This document shows, piece after piece, positions 8,682-17,615 of a DNA stretch of 64,000 nucleotides. The notes under the pieces are model-generated. The model saw only the letters and a program-made list of their open reading frames with translations, did no database searches and was not told the DNA's origin. The translations under genes were made by a program, and so were the position numbers. Location of the stretch: contig NZ_UIHB01000010.1 of assembly GCF_900476395.1 (NCBI RefSeq), positions 105,604 to 169,603 of the forward strand, written 5' to 3'. Positions within the stretch are counted from its first letter, which is position 1; each line of letters begins with the position of its first letter. Source of the stretch: Xanthomonas euroxanthea (GTDB taxonomy: Bacteria; Pseudomonadota; Gammaproteobacteria; Xanthomonadales; Xanthomonadaceae).

Positions 8682-9290
8682 GGGGCGTTCCTAGGCGGCG
8701 CGAGGCGAGCCTGGGAGTTTACGCAGTGGGGAATCGGGATTGGGGGTTGGGGATTCGTGCCGGACTGGTTGGCGGAGAGTTAAGCGTCAGACGCCCCTCA
8801 TCCGCCCTGCGGGCACCTTCTCCCGCACGCGGGAGAAGGGAGGGCGGTTGCGGCGTGCGCCGTACGCTTGCCTGAGGAGTGGTGTTGGTGTGGCGATGCA
8901 TGCGTTTCGTGCTGCCGGGCAGCCGGCCCTTTGAATCAGCCTGTGGCAAGAGGCATTGGGCTAAGGGTCAAGCGCCCCCCATCCGCCCTTCGGGCACCTT
9001 CTCCCGCAGGCGGGAGAAGGGAGCGCAGTACCGGCTGACGTTGGATGCCGATGCGGCCAACGTGTATCGCTTCGGTTGCGGTGTGCGCCATGCGCTCGCC
9101 TGTCGCATCTCCGGCCCACCCACTCAGGCAGCCGGCAGGGACGTCTGCCGCATGGCGGTACGAGGATGTGCACGGTCGGGCGACGATGCGCCGTTGTCGC
9201 GATCAGCCGATGATGCAGCGGCCACCCGGTGGTGGCCCGCCCCCCTCTCCCGCCTGCGGGAGAGGGTGCCCGAAGGGCGGGTGAGGGCCG
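8682..9290. repeat. intergenic region with three palindromic elements and a displaced GH94 fragment
   Basis: Holds palindromic elements at 8794-8840, 8975-9021 and 9241-9288 (the last inverted), all of the family seen at base 122. Between the second and third lies a 50-bp copy of internal GH94 coding sequence (9025-9074). Open frames crossing the region are patchworks of these repeats. No intact gene is visible. Confidence 0.75.
9025..9074 (+). pseudogene. 50-bp fragment of the neighbouring GH94 gene
   Basis: Matches the reverse complement of 10838-10887 with one mismatch in 50 bases. It encodes the same peptide ([16 protein letters not shown] versus [16 protein letters not shown] in the intact gene). 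It starts directly against the end of a palindromic element (8975-9021), and similarity stops abruptly on both sides. Confidence 0.85.
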
Positions 9291-11705
9291 TCAGCCCGGC
9301 AGGCGCACCTGCACCCGATACGTACGGCCGGCGACGATGCCGTGCACACGCTGGTCTGGGCAAGCGGCTCCATCCACGTCAACGTCTACCTGCGTGCGTC
9401 CCGGCTCCCGTGTCAGCGTCACCTCGAACTGCGCGCCGCGGAACTGGCGCGTCACCTGCGCGTGCGGCCAGTGCGTGGGTAGCTGCGGGCGGATCGCCAA
9501 TGCATCGCCCTCGCCGACCAGGCCGAACAAGCCTTCGAGCACGCAGCGATACACCCAGGCCACCGTGCCGGTGTTGAACAGCTGGCTGGACCGCCCGGCC
9601 GTGCGCGGATATTGATGCCAGGCGCCGCGATAGTAATTGGGCAACGACACCGGCAGATGGCCGCGCTGCAGCACGTCCTCGCGGGTGGGGCCGGGCAGCA
9701 TTGCGCGCAGGATCTCCCAGGCGCGGTCGGCTTCGCCAATCTGGTACAGGCTGTACAGGTAGAACGCCACCGCATGGTTGTAGACCGCGCCATTTTCCGC
9801 GGCGCCCGGCCACTTCTGCGTCAACCGGCCCACGTCGTCGCGCATATGCGTGTACGCCGGGGCCAGCATCACCGGCCCGTACGGCGTATGCAGCTGTTCG
9901 CGCACCGCCTCCAGCAAGGCGTCGCGCTGCGCGGCATCGGCGGTGCCGGCCAGCAGCGCAAAGCTCTGCGGATTGAGATAGATGCGTCCTTCCACATCGT
10001 CGGCGATGCCGAAGCGCACGCCGTCGTCGGTGATGCCGCGCGCATACCAGTTGCCGTCCCACAATTCCCGATTGGCATCGGCATTGACCGTCTGCACGGC
10101 CTGCGCAAACGTTTCTGCCTGCGCGCTTCGCCCATGCGCTGCACAGATGCCCGACCACAGCCGCAGTGCATACGCGGTGGCCACGGTGAGCCAGCCGGAC
10201 ACACCCTTGCCGCGCCAGCCGACCATGTTCATCGGGTCGTTCCAGTCACCCTGGGCGATGAAACTCAGGCCGCGGGCGTCGCGTGCGTCCAGCAACCATT
10301 GCATGGCCGCATCCAGGCGCTCGGCCACGCTCAGCGCCTGCCCGTCCTGCGTGCGGACCACCGCGTCGAGCACGCTGGCATCGCCGGTTTCGGCCAGATA
10401 GGCGCTCAGGAAGATCGGCAACCACACGCAGTGGTCGGTATGCGGCACCTGGTTGATGTATTTCAGCTCGGCGCCTTCCACCAGCAGGATGCCGTCCGGC
10501 ATCGCACCGCTGGGTTCCTGCTGCGAGAGCGCGTGCAGCAACGCCGCGCGTGCGGTGGCCGGCTGCAGGTAGGCCATGCCCATGTGGTCCTGCAGATAGT
10601 TGCGCGTCTGCGGATCGGTGGTCAGGCGATTGACGTCGCCGTGATAGAACACCTGCCGCGGCAACCAATGATTGACCAGGTTGTCCAGGGCCGGATCGGG
10701 CGTGGCGATCTGCACGCAGCCCTGCCCACCCTGCAGATACTGCGCGTAGTCGCGCGCGGCGGCAGCAAAGCCGGCTTCGGACAGATAGCGCGCACGCAGC
10801 GCGGCGATCTCCGCATCGTCCTTGGCCGGCCCGAACGCGAAGCGATACACGCTGGCCGCATCGGCATCCAACGTCAGCCGGTACTGCAACGCGGCGGCCG
10901 GGTTCTCGTAGTGCGCCTGGCTATTGCCCAGCTGCTCGGCCTGGATGGCCGAGGGCGCATGCAGGCCACCCTCGCCTTCGAAGGCCGTCTGCTGCGCGTC
11001 CCAGGCCACCGGCGGCTGCTCGTGCAGCAGGAAGGTGCAGTCCTTGAAGTCACGCTGGCGGAAATAATCCTGCACCTTCTGATACGGCGTCACGCTACGG
11101 CAGACGATGCCGCCCAGCGCCGGCTCGTAGGCACCGCCCTGATGCATCCACGACATATAGCCGATGGGGAAGTACGCATACAGGCTGAGCCGGCGTGTGC
11201 GGCCGGACAGGTTATGCACGCGGCACTCCCACAGCTCCACCGCATCGTCAGTGGGCAACGCCACGCACAGCTCCACCACGATGCCGTCATGGCGCACCCG
11301 CCAGCGCACATCGTGCTTGCCGGCGGAAAACGCAAACTGCTCCGGCGGCGCGCGCACCGGTTCGTGCGGCACCGAATACAACGCGCCGCTGTCTTCGTCC
11401 TTGAGATAGAAGAAACGCCCGGGATGATGCGCGTAGTAGGGCTGCTCGGGCATCATGAAGTTGCGCGCCTCCAGCAGTGGCGCATGGGCGTACTTGGCCG
11501 GCTCCGGCTGCATGAACTGCCCGGTGGCGTAACCACGGCAGGTGAGCTGCAGCATCATGCGGCGGTTCCACAGGAATGCGCCCGCGTTCGGCATCGCGGT
11601 GGGGCTGTAGAGCGCATACCGCGTGCCGTCGGCGCTGGGCGCCAGCAACGCGGACAGATCGTCGTTGGACGTGGTGCTGGAATCAGCCTGGGAAAGTGCG
11701 GACAC
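9291..11705 (-). CDS. GH94 phosphorylase, probable cellobionic acid phosphorylase
   Basis: An 804-residue cytoplasmic glycoside phosphorylase. An N-terminal beta-sandwich (about 1-300, with [20 protein letters not shown]) is followed by the (alpha/alpha)6 catalytic barrel. The general acid is D490 in QGDWNDPMN, the same motif as cellobiose phosphorylase. [22 protein letters not shown] and [14 protein letters not shown] form the phosphate and substrate side. From memory, a X. campestris GH94 in this chromosomal neighbourhood was characterised as cellobionic acid phosphorylase (product glucose 1-phosphate plus gluconate). The adjacent gluconokinase supports that substrate over cellobiose. The GTG start lies two bases after the transporter stop, so the two are co-transcribed. 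A 50-bp internal piece is duplicated downstream at 9025. Confidence 0.88.
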   Translation of the reverse strand: MSALSQADSSTTSNDDLSALLAPSADGTRYALYSPTAMPNAGAFLWNRRMMLQLTCRGYATGQFMQPEPAKYAHAPLLEARNFMMPEQPYYAHHPGRFFYLKDEDSGALYSVPHEPVRAPPEQFAFSAGKHDVRWRVRHDGIVVELCVALPTDDAVELWECRVHNLSGRTRRLSLYAYFPIGYMSWMHQGGAYEPALGGIVCRSVTPYQKVQDYFRQRDFKDCTFLLHEQPPVAWDAQQTAFEGEGGLHAPSAIQAEQLGNSQAHYENPAAALQYRLTLDADAASVYRFAFGPAKDDAEIAALRARYLSEAGFAAAARDYAQYLQGGQGCVQIATPDPALDNLVNHWLPRQVFYHGDVNRLTTDPQTRNYLQDHMGMAYLQPATARAALLHALSQQEPSGAMPDGILLVEGAELKYINQVPHTDHCVWLPIFLSAYLAETGDASVLDAVVRTQDGQALSVAERLDAAMQWLLDARDARGLSFIAQGDWNDPMNMVGWRGKGVSGWLTVATAYALRLWSGICAAHGRSAQAETFAQAVQTVNADANRELWDGNWYARGITDDGVRFGIADDVEGRIYLNPQSFALLAGTADAAQRDALLEAVREQLHTPYGPVMLAPAYTHMRDDVGRLTQKWPGAAENGAVYNHAVAFYLYSLYQIGEADRAWEILRAMLPGPTREDVLQRGHLPVSLPNYYRGAWHQYPRTAGRSSQLFNTGTVAWVYRCVLEGLFGLVGEGDALAIRPQLPTHWPHAQVTRQFRGAQFEVTLTREPGRTQVDVDVDGAACPDQRVHGIVAGRTYRVQVRLPG

Positions 11706-11707
11706 GG

Positions 11708-13090
11708 TCAGCGGTGCTCCTGTTCGTCGCGCTTGCGCGCGGCCAGTTCGTGTTGGATGCGGCGCAACAAGCCGTCATCGAGTGGATAGAAACGCATGGT
11801 CCAGGCCGCCAGCAGCGCCACCGCGCCCGGGATCACCGTCAGCAGCAGCACGATGCCGGTCAACGACCCGGCCGACTGTGCGCTGTTGGCCACATAGCCC
11901 ATGCCCGCCAGCACCCAGGCGATGCCGGCCGACGCCAGCGCGCCACCGAGCTTTTGCGAGAAGGTTGCGGCGGCAAAGGTCATCGCGGTGGCGCGCCGGC
12001 CGGTGCGCCACTCGGTGTAGTCGGCGCTGTCGGCATACATCGAAAAGGCCAGCGGCGACTTCGGCCCCAGCGCCAGCCCGATCAACATGTTCAACGCGAA
12101 GATCGCCCACACCGCATCGGCAGGAATGAAGAACATCAGGCAGCTCAACACGCCCACCATCGCCATCAGCGCGGTCATCAACTGGCGCTTGTCCCAATGC
12201 CGTGTCAGCAGCGGCGTGATCGCCGCGCCCACCGCCAAGGACACCGAATAGCCGCCCAGGAACAGCCCGGTCAGCTCCGGCCGCTGCACGTAGTACTTGA
12301 GGTAATACACGCCCGCACCGCCGCGCATGACGATGGTGATCATGATGATCAACGACAGCACGAACAGCACGCACCAGGGCTTGTTCTGCAGCAGGTCGGC
12401 GATGTCCCGGCGGACCGGCGTGCGCTGTTGCGGCGGTGGCTGCACGCGCTCGCGCGTGGTCAGCGCCACGGTCACGAACAGCGCCACCGCCACCGCGCCG
12501 TACAGCATCATCGTGCGCTGCCAGCCCAGCGCATCGTTGCCGGCACCGAGCCACGCCACCAGGTCCAGGGTGCAGTAATTGACCAGCGTGGTGCCGGCGA
12601 ACGCGGCGATGAAGCGCAGGCTGATCAAGCTGGTGCGCTGGCTGCTGTCGGCGGTGATCACGCCCGACAATGCCGAGTACGGAATGCTCACCACGGTGTA
12701 GGCCAGCATCATCACCAGGAAGCTGATCGTGGCCCACCACATGCGCCCGTTCTGGTCCAGCGCAGGCGTGGTGTAGGCCAGCACACCGGTCACCGCCATC
12801 GGCACCGCGCCCCACAGCAGATACGGGCGGAACTTGCCCCAGCGGCTGCGCGTGCGATCGGCCAATGCCCCCATCGCCGGATCGGCGATCGCATCGGCGA
12901 TCTTGGTCAACAGGATCATCGTGCCCACCGCCGCTGCCGGCAGATGCATGGTGTCGGTGTAGAAGATCAGCAAGAACGCGGAGATGTTGGCCCAGTACAG
13001 ATTCAGGCCCAGATCGCCGGCGCCGTAGCCCAGCTTTTCGCGCCAGCGCAGGCGCGCTGATGCAGGAGACGGTGCAGGCGATGACGTCAT
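11708..13090 (-). CDS. GPH-family sugar:cation symporter
   Basis: Inner-membrane permease of 460 residues with about twelve helices, from the glycoside-pentoside-hexuronide (MelB-like) family. [20 protein letters not shown] at the N-terminus, [20 protein letters not shown] (the cation-site loop), and [20 protein letters not shown] with [12 protein letters not shown] in the C-terminal half are typical. The chosen ATG places 14 residues before the first motif; the open frame extends upstream without family similarity. It is followed immediately by the GH94 gene, so it probably imports the disaccharide or aldobionic acid that GH94 cleaves. It is divergent from gntK. Confidence 0.9.
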   Translation of the reverse strand: MTSSPAPSPASARLRWREKLGYGAGDLGLNLYWANISAFLLIFYTDTMHLPAAAVGTMILLTKIADAIADPAMGALADRTRSRWGKFRPYLLWGAVPMAVTGVLAYTTPALDQNGRMWWATISFLVMMLAYTVVSIPYSALSGVITADSSQRTSLISLRFIAAFAGTTLVNYCTLDLVAWLGAGNDALGWQRTMMLYGAVAVALFVTVALTTRERVQPPPQQRTPVRRDIADLLQNKPWCVLFVLSLIIMITIVMRGGAGVYYLKYYVQRPELTGLFLGGYSVSLAVGAAITPLLTRHWDKRQLMTALMAMVGVLSCLMFFIPADAVWAIFALNMLIGLALGPKSPLAFSMYADSADYTEWRTGRRATAMTFAAATFSQKLGGALASAGIAWVLAGMGYVANSAQSAGSLTGIVLLLTVIPGAVALLAAWTMRFYPLDDGLLRRIQHELAARKRDEQEHR

Positions 13091-13207
13091 CGGCAGACCT
13101 TGGAGTGCGTTGAACCCGGCCGAGCGCGCCGTTACGCTGGGCGGCCCGCTCACCTGGCGAGGAGCGCCGACGCTACACCACGCATCGGCTGCCGCCAACG
13201 TGAAATC

Positions 13208-13220
13208 CGGCAAAATGCCG
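13208..13220. promoter_or_regulatory. small palindrome upstream of gntK
   Basis: CGGCAAAATGCCG is a perfect 5-3-5 palindrome in the divergent gap between the GPH transporter and gluconokinase genes. It lies 29 bases before the gntK ATG and just upstream of a -10-like GATATAAC. It could be an operator; no regulator gene is adjacent. Confidence 0.35.
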
Positions 13221-13248
13221 AATCGCTCCGGAGATATAACCTGACGTG

Positions 13249-13833
13249 ATGGACACCGCCGCCCCCGCTACACCCGCGTCCGCTTCGCCCCTGGCCATCG
13301 TGGTGATGGGCGTTTCCGGCAGTGGCAAGACCACCATCGCGCAGGCCCTGGCAGCGCATTACGGCTACCGATTTCTGGATGCCGACGATTACCACAGCGT
13401 GGCCGCACGCGCGCAGATGGCCGCAGGCCAACCGCTCACCGATGCAATGCGCCTGCCGTGGGTGGAGTTGCTGGCGGCCACCTTGCGCGACTGCGTCCAG
13501 GCCGGCGAGTCGGTGGTGCTCGCGTTCTCGGGCTTGCGCGGCACGCATCGTCAATTGCTGCGCCGCAGCGGCATTCCGCTGCGCTTCGTGTTCCTGCACG
13601 CGGCCCCGCACGTGATCGCAGCACGCCTGAGCGCGCGCGCCGGCCATTTCATGCCGGCCAGCCTGCTCGACAGCCAGTTGCAGACACTGGAATTGCCGCT
13701 GGACGAAGCCGACGTGGTATCGGTGGATGTGGACGCCACGGTGGCGGAGGTGGTGCAGGATGCCATCGCGCAGTTGGCGCTGATCGCGCCCAATGCGGCG
13801 CACAGCGTCGCGCCCTCGCCTCAAAGCGCCTGA
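13249..13833 (+). CDS. gntK: gluconokinase
   Basis: Cytoplasmic 194-residue P-loop kinase that phosphorylates D-gluconate to 6-phosphogluconate. Walker A GVSGSGKTT lies at residues 21-29. The DADDYHSVAARAQMAAGQPL block (family: DGDxxHpxxNxxKMxxGxPL) and GHFMPASLLDSQLQTLE near residue 145 are diagnostic. The position normally reading CSALKxxYRdxLR is here FSGLRGTHRQLLR, a noticeable drift. ATG at 13249 is chosen over the GTG three bases upstream. It sits divergently to the GPH/GH94 pair, matching a route from cellobionate through gluconate into the Entner-Doudoroff or pentose phosphate pathways. Confidence 0.93.
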   Translation: MDTAAPATPASASPLAIVVMGVSGSGKTTIAQALAAHYGYRFLDADDYHSVAARAQMAAGQPLTDAMRLPWVELLAATLRDCVQAGESVVLAFSGLRGTHRQLLRRSGIPLRFVFLHAAPHVIAARLSARAGHFMPASLLDSQLQTLELPLDEADVVSVDVDATVAEVVQDAIAQLALIAPNAAHSVAPSPQSA

Positions 13834-13867
13834 CGTAAAAGATAACGCAGCCCTGCATGGCTGTTTT

Positions 13868-13910
13868 CTTCTCCCTCCGGGAGAAGCTGCCCCGAAGGGG
13901 CGGGCGAGGG
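13868..13910. repeat. palindromic intergenic element
   Basis: CTTCTCCC / GGGAGAAG stem followed by CTGCCCCGAAGGGGCGGGCG. It belongs to the same family as the element at 122 and lies 35 bases after the gntK stop, where it may serve as a 3' end. Confidence 0.65.
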
Positions 13911-13957
13911 TAGCTGCGAAGCCACGCAATCCGGTCTCTCGTGTGGCATCGCCCCGT

Positions 13958-14076
13958 ACCCTCACCCCAACCCCCGCTCCGCGCCCCGGCCGGCGTTTGC
14001 GACGCGGGCGCTCCAAGGCACGCGCGCCAGTGGCGCGCAAACAGTGCCTTCTCGCCCCCTGGGGAGAGGGGCGCTG
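13958..14076. repeat. dispersed ~115-bp repeat, copy 1
   Basis: A block beginning ACCCTCACCCCAACCCCCGC and containing GTTTGCGACGCGGGCGCTCC and CAAGGCACGCGCGCCAGTGG. It is repeated with about 90% identity at 33234-33348. It contains GCGCGCC/GGCGCGC symmetry. Both copies lie 3' of a gene. Confidence 0.85.
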
Positions 14077-14082
14077 TTCAAC

Positions 14083-14403
14083 ACCGTGACCAACCTGACA
14101 AGGTGGCGCAAAATTTCCTGGTTACTTTTTGCAGACCATTGATTTGCAGGCAATACGCCGGTCTCGCGGCCAATCATTTTTCCTATCGCGTCTGGTGCAG
14201 ATAGTGATGAATCATCAGTATTTGTGCGAATACCGAACAGGCTGAACGCAATTTTTGCGAGCTGGTCGTACCAGATGCGACCGGACCCGACCGTTGAATG
14301 AATGCAGCGACATGCGTGTGTTGCATGGTCTCGCCGATCGGCCATCTTCACTCGGCAGATCCGGGGGGATCCAGCGCTTCCTTCCATCTATGGACATGCC
14401 GTG
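14083..14403. other. AT-richer leader region of the PQQ-type gene
   Basis: About 320 bases with clearly lower GC than the flanks (for example GCGCAAAATTTCCTGGTTAC and ATAGTGATGAATCATCAG). No gene or known RNA motif is recognised. It probably contains the promoter of the gene starting at 14404. ATGATGATT-type palindromy occurs around 14205-14220 (GTGATGAATCATCA), a possible operator. Confidence 0.4.
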
Positions 14404-16134
14404 ATGACACATTCAATTCGCCGCTTGCGATTTCGCAGTTTGACGCTCGTTCCCTGCCTGCTTGCCAGCGCAGTGGCTTTCGCCCAGCCCGGCCCCGCAA
14501 CCGCACAACAGCCGGTGTCGTCCCTGGATACCCAGGCCTTCGCAGGCTCCAGCCAGATCTGGCGCAGCTTCGGCAAAGACCTTCCGTTCGCCAGCCCCAC
14601 CAGCTGGACCACCGCTGGCGGCGGCTACTTGAACCAGCGCTTCGCGCCGGGCGAGTGGAAGATCAACCGCACCACCGTCAAGGGCCTCGTCCCGGCGTGG
14701 ACCCTGACCACCACCGGCGACATCTCGGCCACGCCGAGCGTGGAAGGTGGCACGTTGTACGTGCCCGACTGGGGCGGCACGCTGTATAGCGTCGACACCC
14801 AGACCGGCAAGCCGAACTGGCAGGCCAAGCTGTCCGACTACACCGGCAATGCCAACTCGGTGACGCGCAACACTCCGGCCATCAGCGCCAACAGCATCAT
14901 CGTCGGCGACCAGGCCGCCGGTACCGTGCTGGCCATCGACAAGAAGACCGGCAAGCTGCTGTGGAAGACCACCGCCGAAGCCAACCCGCAGGCGCGCATC
15001 ACCTCCTCGCCGGTGATCTACGGCAACCGCATTTACGTGGGCATTTCCTCCGGCGACTGGGGCAACCTGGATTCGACCCACACCTTTAGTTTCCGTGGCA
15101 GCGTGGTGGCCCTGGATCTGAGTACCGGCAAGAAGGTGTGGCAGTTCTACAACGTGCCCGAGGGGTATACCGGCGCATCGGTGTGGGGCCAGGTGGCGAT
15201 CGATCCGATCAGCCGCCGCCTGTATTTCGGCACCGGCAACAACTACAACATTCCCGCCAGCGTGGGTAACTGCGTCTCCAACGCGCGCTCCTACCGCGGC
15301 AGCGAACTCACCGTGCAGGACGAACTGGCGTGCATGGCCCCGGACAACTACGTCGACTCGGTGGTCTCGTTGAATCTGGACACCGGCAAGCTGGTCTGGG
15401 CCGACCGTGCACAAGGCTACGACGCCTGGAACCTGTCGTGCATCGTGGCGCCCACCAATGGCCTGTGCCCGAACACCCAGGCAACCAACCTGACCGGTCC
15501 TGATTACGACTTCGGCGGTGCCGGCGTACAGCTGTTCACCGTATGGCGCGACGGCAAGCCGCAACAACTGGTCGGCGCAGGGCAGAAGAGCGGCATCTAC
15601 TGGGCCTTCGACGCCAAGACCGGTGCCAAGGTGTGGTCGACCCAGGTCGGCCCCGGCGGCACCACCGGCGGCGTCGAATGGGGCACTGCGTTCGACCCGT
15701 ACAAGTCGCAGGTCTATGTGGCCATCAACAACAGCACCAACGCCACCTATACACTGGGACCGGCGAACACCCAGAGCCACAATGGCGGCTCGTGGGCCGC
15801 GCTGGATGCCGCCACCGGCAAGATCAAGTGGCAGGTCAAGGTGCCCGGCATCAACCGCGTGAATCCGAACGTCCCGGCCGGTGGCCAGGGCTCGCTGACG
15901 GTGTCGCCGAACCTGCTCTACGCCGGGTCGATGGCCGGCAACATGGTCGCCCTGGATGCCGACACCGGCGCCACGCTGTGGAATCACGACGCCACCGGCT
16001 CGGTGATCAGCTCGCCGGCCATCGTGGACGGTGCGCTGTACTGGGGCGCCGGCTACGGCCGCTTCAACTTCGGCACGGCGGCGACGGCCAACCAGCTGAC
16101 CAAGTTCGTGCCGGAGGCCAGCCCGGCCAAGTAA
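14404..16134 (+). CDS. periplasmic PQQ-binding-like beta-propeller protein (PVADH-like dehydrogenase)
   Basis: A 576-residue secreted protein. The signal peptide (LVPCLLASAVAFAQ, cleavage near residue 28) is followed by a beta-propeller with at least seven quinoprotein W-motifs (GKPNWQAKL, GKLLWKTT, GKKVWQFYN, GKLVWAD, GAKVWSTQV, GKIKWQVK, GATLWNHD). Overall it resembles polyvinyl-alcohol/alcohol dehydrogenase quinoproteins of the periplasm. It lacks a CxxCH haem site, so it would need a separate electron acceptor. The ATG at 14404 gives a clean signal peptide; the frame extends upstream without one. It is followed by a strong hairpin terminator. The substrate is unknown. Confidence 0.8.
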   Translation: MTHSIRRLRFRSLTLVPCLLASAVAFAQPGPATAQQPVSSLDTQAFAGSSQIWRSFGKDLPFASPTSWTTAGGGYLNQRFAPGEWKINRTTVKGLVPAWTLTTTGDISATPSVEGGTLYVPDWGGTLYSVDTQTGKPNWQAKLSDYTGNANSVTRNTPAISANSIIVGDQAAGTVLAIDKKTGKLLWKTTAEANPQARITSSPVIYGNRIYVGISSGDWGNLDSTHTFSFRGSVVALDLSTGKKVWQFYNVPEGYTGASVWGQVAIDPISRRLYFGTGNNYNIPASVGNCVSNARSYRGSELTVQDELACMAPDNYVDSVVSLNLDTGKLVWADRAQGYDAWNLSCIVAPTNGLCPNTQATNLTGPDYDFGGAGVQLFTVWRDGKPQQLVGAGQKSGIYWAFDAKTGAKVWSTQVGPGGTTGGVEWGTAFDPYKSQVYVAINNSTNATYTLGPANTQSHNGGSWAALDAATGKIKWQVKVPGINRVNPNVPAGGQGSLTVSPNLLYAGSMAGNMVALDADTGATLWNHDATGSVISSPAIVDGALYWGAGYGRFNFGTAATANQLTKFVPEASPAK

Positions 16135-16181
16135 GCCTCAACCCGGGTGATCTGCGTCGAACGCCGCGCAATCACCGCAGG

Positions 16182-16213
16182 ACAACGACGCCACCTTCCG
16201 GTGGCGTCGTTGT
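16182..16213. terminator. hairpin between convergent genes
   Basis: A perfect 14-bp stem, ACAACGACGCCACC at 16182-16195 and its complement at 16200-16213, with loop TTCC. There is no long U-tract on the plus strand. It lies between the PQQ-type gene and the oppositely directed three-gene operon, so it may stop transcription from both sides. Confidence 0.75.
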
Positions 16214-16224
16214 GTGTCACGCCG

Positions 16225-16452
16225 CTACAGCCGCGTGACCTGGCACAAGCGGATCTGCCCCGCTTCCAGCCCGTGCGCCTCGGCCGCGCGGCGGCGCAAC
16301 GCGGTGACCAGCCCGGCGGCATCCAGCACGCCATCGGCGGGCACCTCCACGCTGTGGGCCAGCTGCCCCCACAGCACCGGCCGACCGTCGCAATAGCCCT
16401 CGTAGTCGGCGAAGTAATGCAACTGGCGCAACTCAGGTACCGACGTGGACAT
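16225..16452 (-). CDS. small protein of unknown function, third gene of the AroQ-like operon
   Basis: A 75-residue protein with no family I recognise. It is aromatic- and charge-rich at the N-terminus (RQLHYFADYEGYCDGRPVLW), then has a predicted amphipathic helix (DAAGLVTALRRRAAEAHGLE) and a final strand-like IRLCQVTRL. It has no signal peptide or membrane segment. The ATG overlaps the end of the preceding AroQ-like gene by 20 bases and is preceded by GGAG ten bases upstream, so translation is coupled. The coordinated overlap argues that it is real and functionally tied to the two AroQ-like proteins. Confidence 0.75.
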   Translation of the reverse strand: MSTSVPELRQLHYFADYEGYCDGRPVLWGQLAHSVEVPADGVLDAAGLVTALRRRAAEAHGLEAGQIRLCQVTRL

Positions 16453-16882
16453 CGCCCTGGATCTCCGTGCAGCCCAGATGTTCCAACGCGATCTCCAGCC
16501 CGAGCAGATAGCTCTGCGCGCAGTAACCGCGCACCGTCGCGATGCGTTGCCCGAAACCCTCCGGCAGGCAACGCTCCGGTCGGTCCACGCTATCGTCGTG
16601 GGCCTCCACGAACGGATACGGCAACGCGCCCAGCACACGGTGCAGGCGCGCACTGTCCACGCAGCTGCCCGGATCGATCAACGCGATTTCCATCCGCGCC
16701 TGCCCGGCCACGCGCAAGGCATCCAGCAGCTCCTGCTCCGACCCGCAGGCACGCAACGCCACGGTCTTGCCCGCATCGCCGGCGCATTGCACGAGCTGCC
16801 GAATGACGGCCCGCGGCAACGGCTGCGGCCCACGCACCAGCGGCAACGATGCCTCCGGACCACGCACGATCATGATCGACAT
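16433..16882 (-). CDS. degenerate type II dehydroquinase (AroQ)-like protein B
   Basis: A 149-residue protein with the length and layout of type II 3-dehydroquinate dehydratase but eroded catalysis. It reads MIVRGPEASLPL where AroQ has LHGPNLNLLG. The R-E-P-x-x-Y-G lid with catalytic Arg and Tyr is gone. The INPxxFTHTS block is IDPGSCVDSA (Asn and His lost). The P-F-I-E-I-H block survives as PFVEAHDDS with Glu and His kept. The C-terminal GFGxxSYxxAL reads GYCAQSYLLGLE. It is probably non-catalytic or altered in specificity. AGGAGG lies six bases before its ATG and overlaps the stop of the upstream homologue, so the genes are translationally coupled. Confidence 0.75.
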   Translation of the reverse strand: MSIMIVRGPEASLPLVRGPQPLPRAVIRQLVQCAGDAGKTVALRACGSEQELLDALRVAGQARMEIALIDPGSCVDSARLHRVLGALPYPFVEAHDDSVDRPERCLPEGFGQRIATVRGYCAQSYLLGLEIALEHLGCTEIQGDVHVGT

Positions 16883-16892
16883 GGCGGCCTCC

Positions 16893-17327
16893 TCAGGCAG
16901 CGGCGCGCAACGGCGCGCACAGGGACGGCAGGCAGCGCGCGGCAATCCCCAGCGACATCGCATAGGCGCGCGGCGCGTCGTGGGGCGTGATCACCACCGC
17001 CAGCGGCGCATGCTGCGGATGCAGCCATGGCTCCAGCTCCTGCGCCGCATCGGTATGCAGCTCGATGTAGGGCGTGTGCAGCGCATCCAATGCCGCACGC
17101 AATGCCGTCGCATGCACCTGCGCACGCGCGGACGGCGCCAGATCACCCGAATCCAGCAGCACCAGCTCCACCTCGGCATCGCCACCGGCGGCCTGCAAGC
17201 CGGCGATCAGGCCGTCGACATCGGCGCACGCCAGCGTGCGCAACGCACGCCCGGCACACTCGGGCAGCTGCAGCGGCGCCAGCTGCGCCGGATCGGCCTG
17301 CGGACCTTGCAAAATCAGGATACACAT
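16893..17327 (-). CDS. degenerate type II dehydroquinase (AroQ)-like protein A
   Basis: A 144-residue paralogue of the next gene, first in a three-gene operon. It keeps the AroQ outline (ILILQGPQADP at the N-terminus, PYIELHTDAAQE with Glu and His, AYAMSLGIAARCL at the C-terminus). It lacks the lid Arg/Tyr, the Asn-Pro and Thr-His-Thr-Ser blocks (LLDSGDLAPSA instead) and the R-H-H-S stretch. The normal enzyme is a dodecamer in the shikimate pathway; here the active site is mostly lost. The ATG at 17327 is the only sensible start. A pair of diverged, catalytically eroded copies may assemble with each other. Confidence 0.7.
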   Translation of the reverse strand: MCILILQGPQADPAQLAPLQLPECAGRALRTLACADVDGLIAGLQAAGGDAEVELVLLDSGDLAPSARAQVHATALRAALDALHTPYIELHTDAAQELEPWLHPQHAPLAVVITPHDAPRAYAMSLGIAARCLPSLCAPLRAAA

Positions 17328-17615
17328 CGTGTTTGGCTCAACGCACCACAGTGCGGGAGTGCCAAGGTAGGCCTGCCGGGCATAAAGGGGCTATTTGCAC
17401 CCTGGTGCGCCGGCATAAAAAGTGCGTAATGCCTGCGCGATGCCGGTGTGCCGCGCCCGGCGACGCGGCACAGCTTGTAGATAAAACTGCAGCGCTCGAC
17501 CTGGCGATGCCTCACGCATGGCCGAACATCCCTCGATATCCGCATTGCGCCAAGCCCAAACCTGACACATGCGGCGCCACGCGCACCACGCGATGCACTG
17601 GTGCGCGATTGGCTG
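17328..17615. promoter_or_regulatory. upstream region of the AroQ-like operon
   Basis: About 290 bases between the tamB stop and the first AroQ-like gene, both on the minus strand. AT-rich patches (CATAAAGGGGCTATTTG, GTAGATAAAACTGC, GGCATAAAAAGTGCG) suggest the operon has its own promoter. No operator or terminator stands out. Confidence 0.4.

Noticed and set aside
8879..9577. 232-codon frame downstream of the GH94 gene
   Set aside because: A chimera of palindromic elements and the displaced 50-bp GH94 piece, ending antisense to the GH94 gene.
14404..16134. Haem-containing quinohaemoprotein alcohol dehydrogenase
   Set aside because: No CxxCH motif in the translated sequence; only the propeller is present.
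16433..17327. Functional 3-dehydroquinate dehydratases
   Set aside because: Lid Arg/Tyr, the Asn of INP and the FTHTS His are missing in both; calling them AroQ would overstate.
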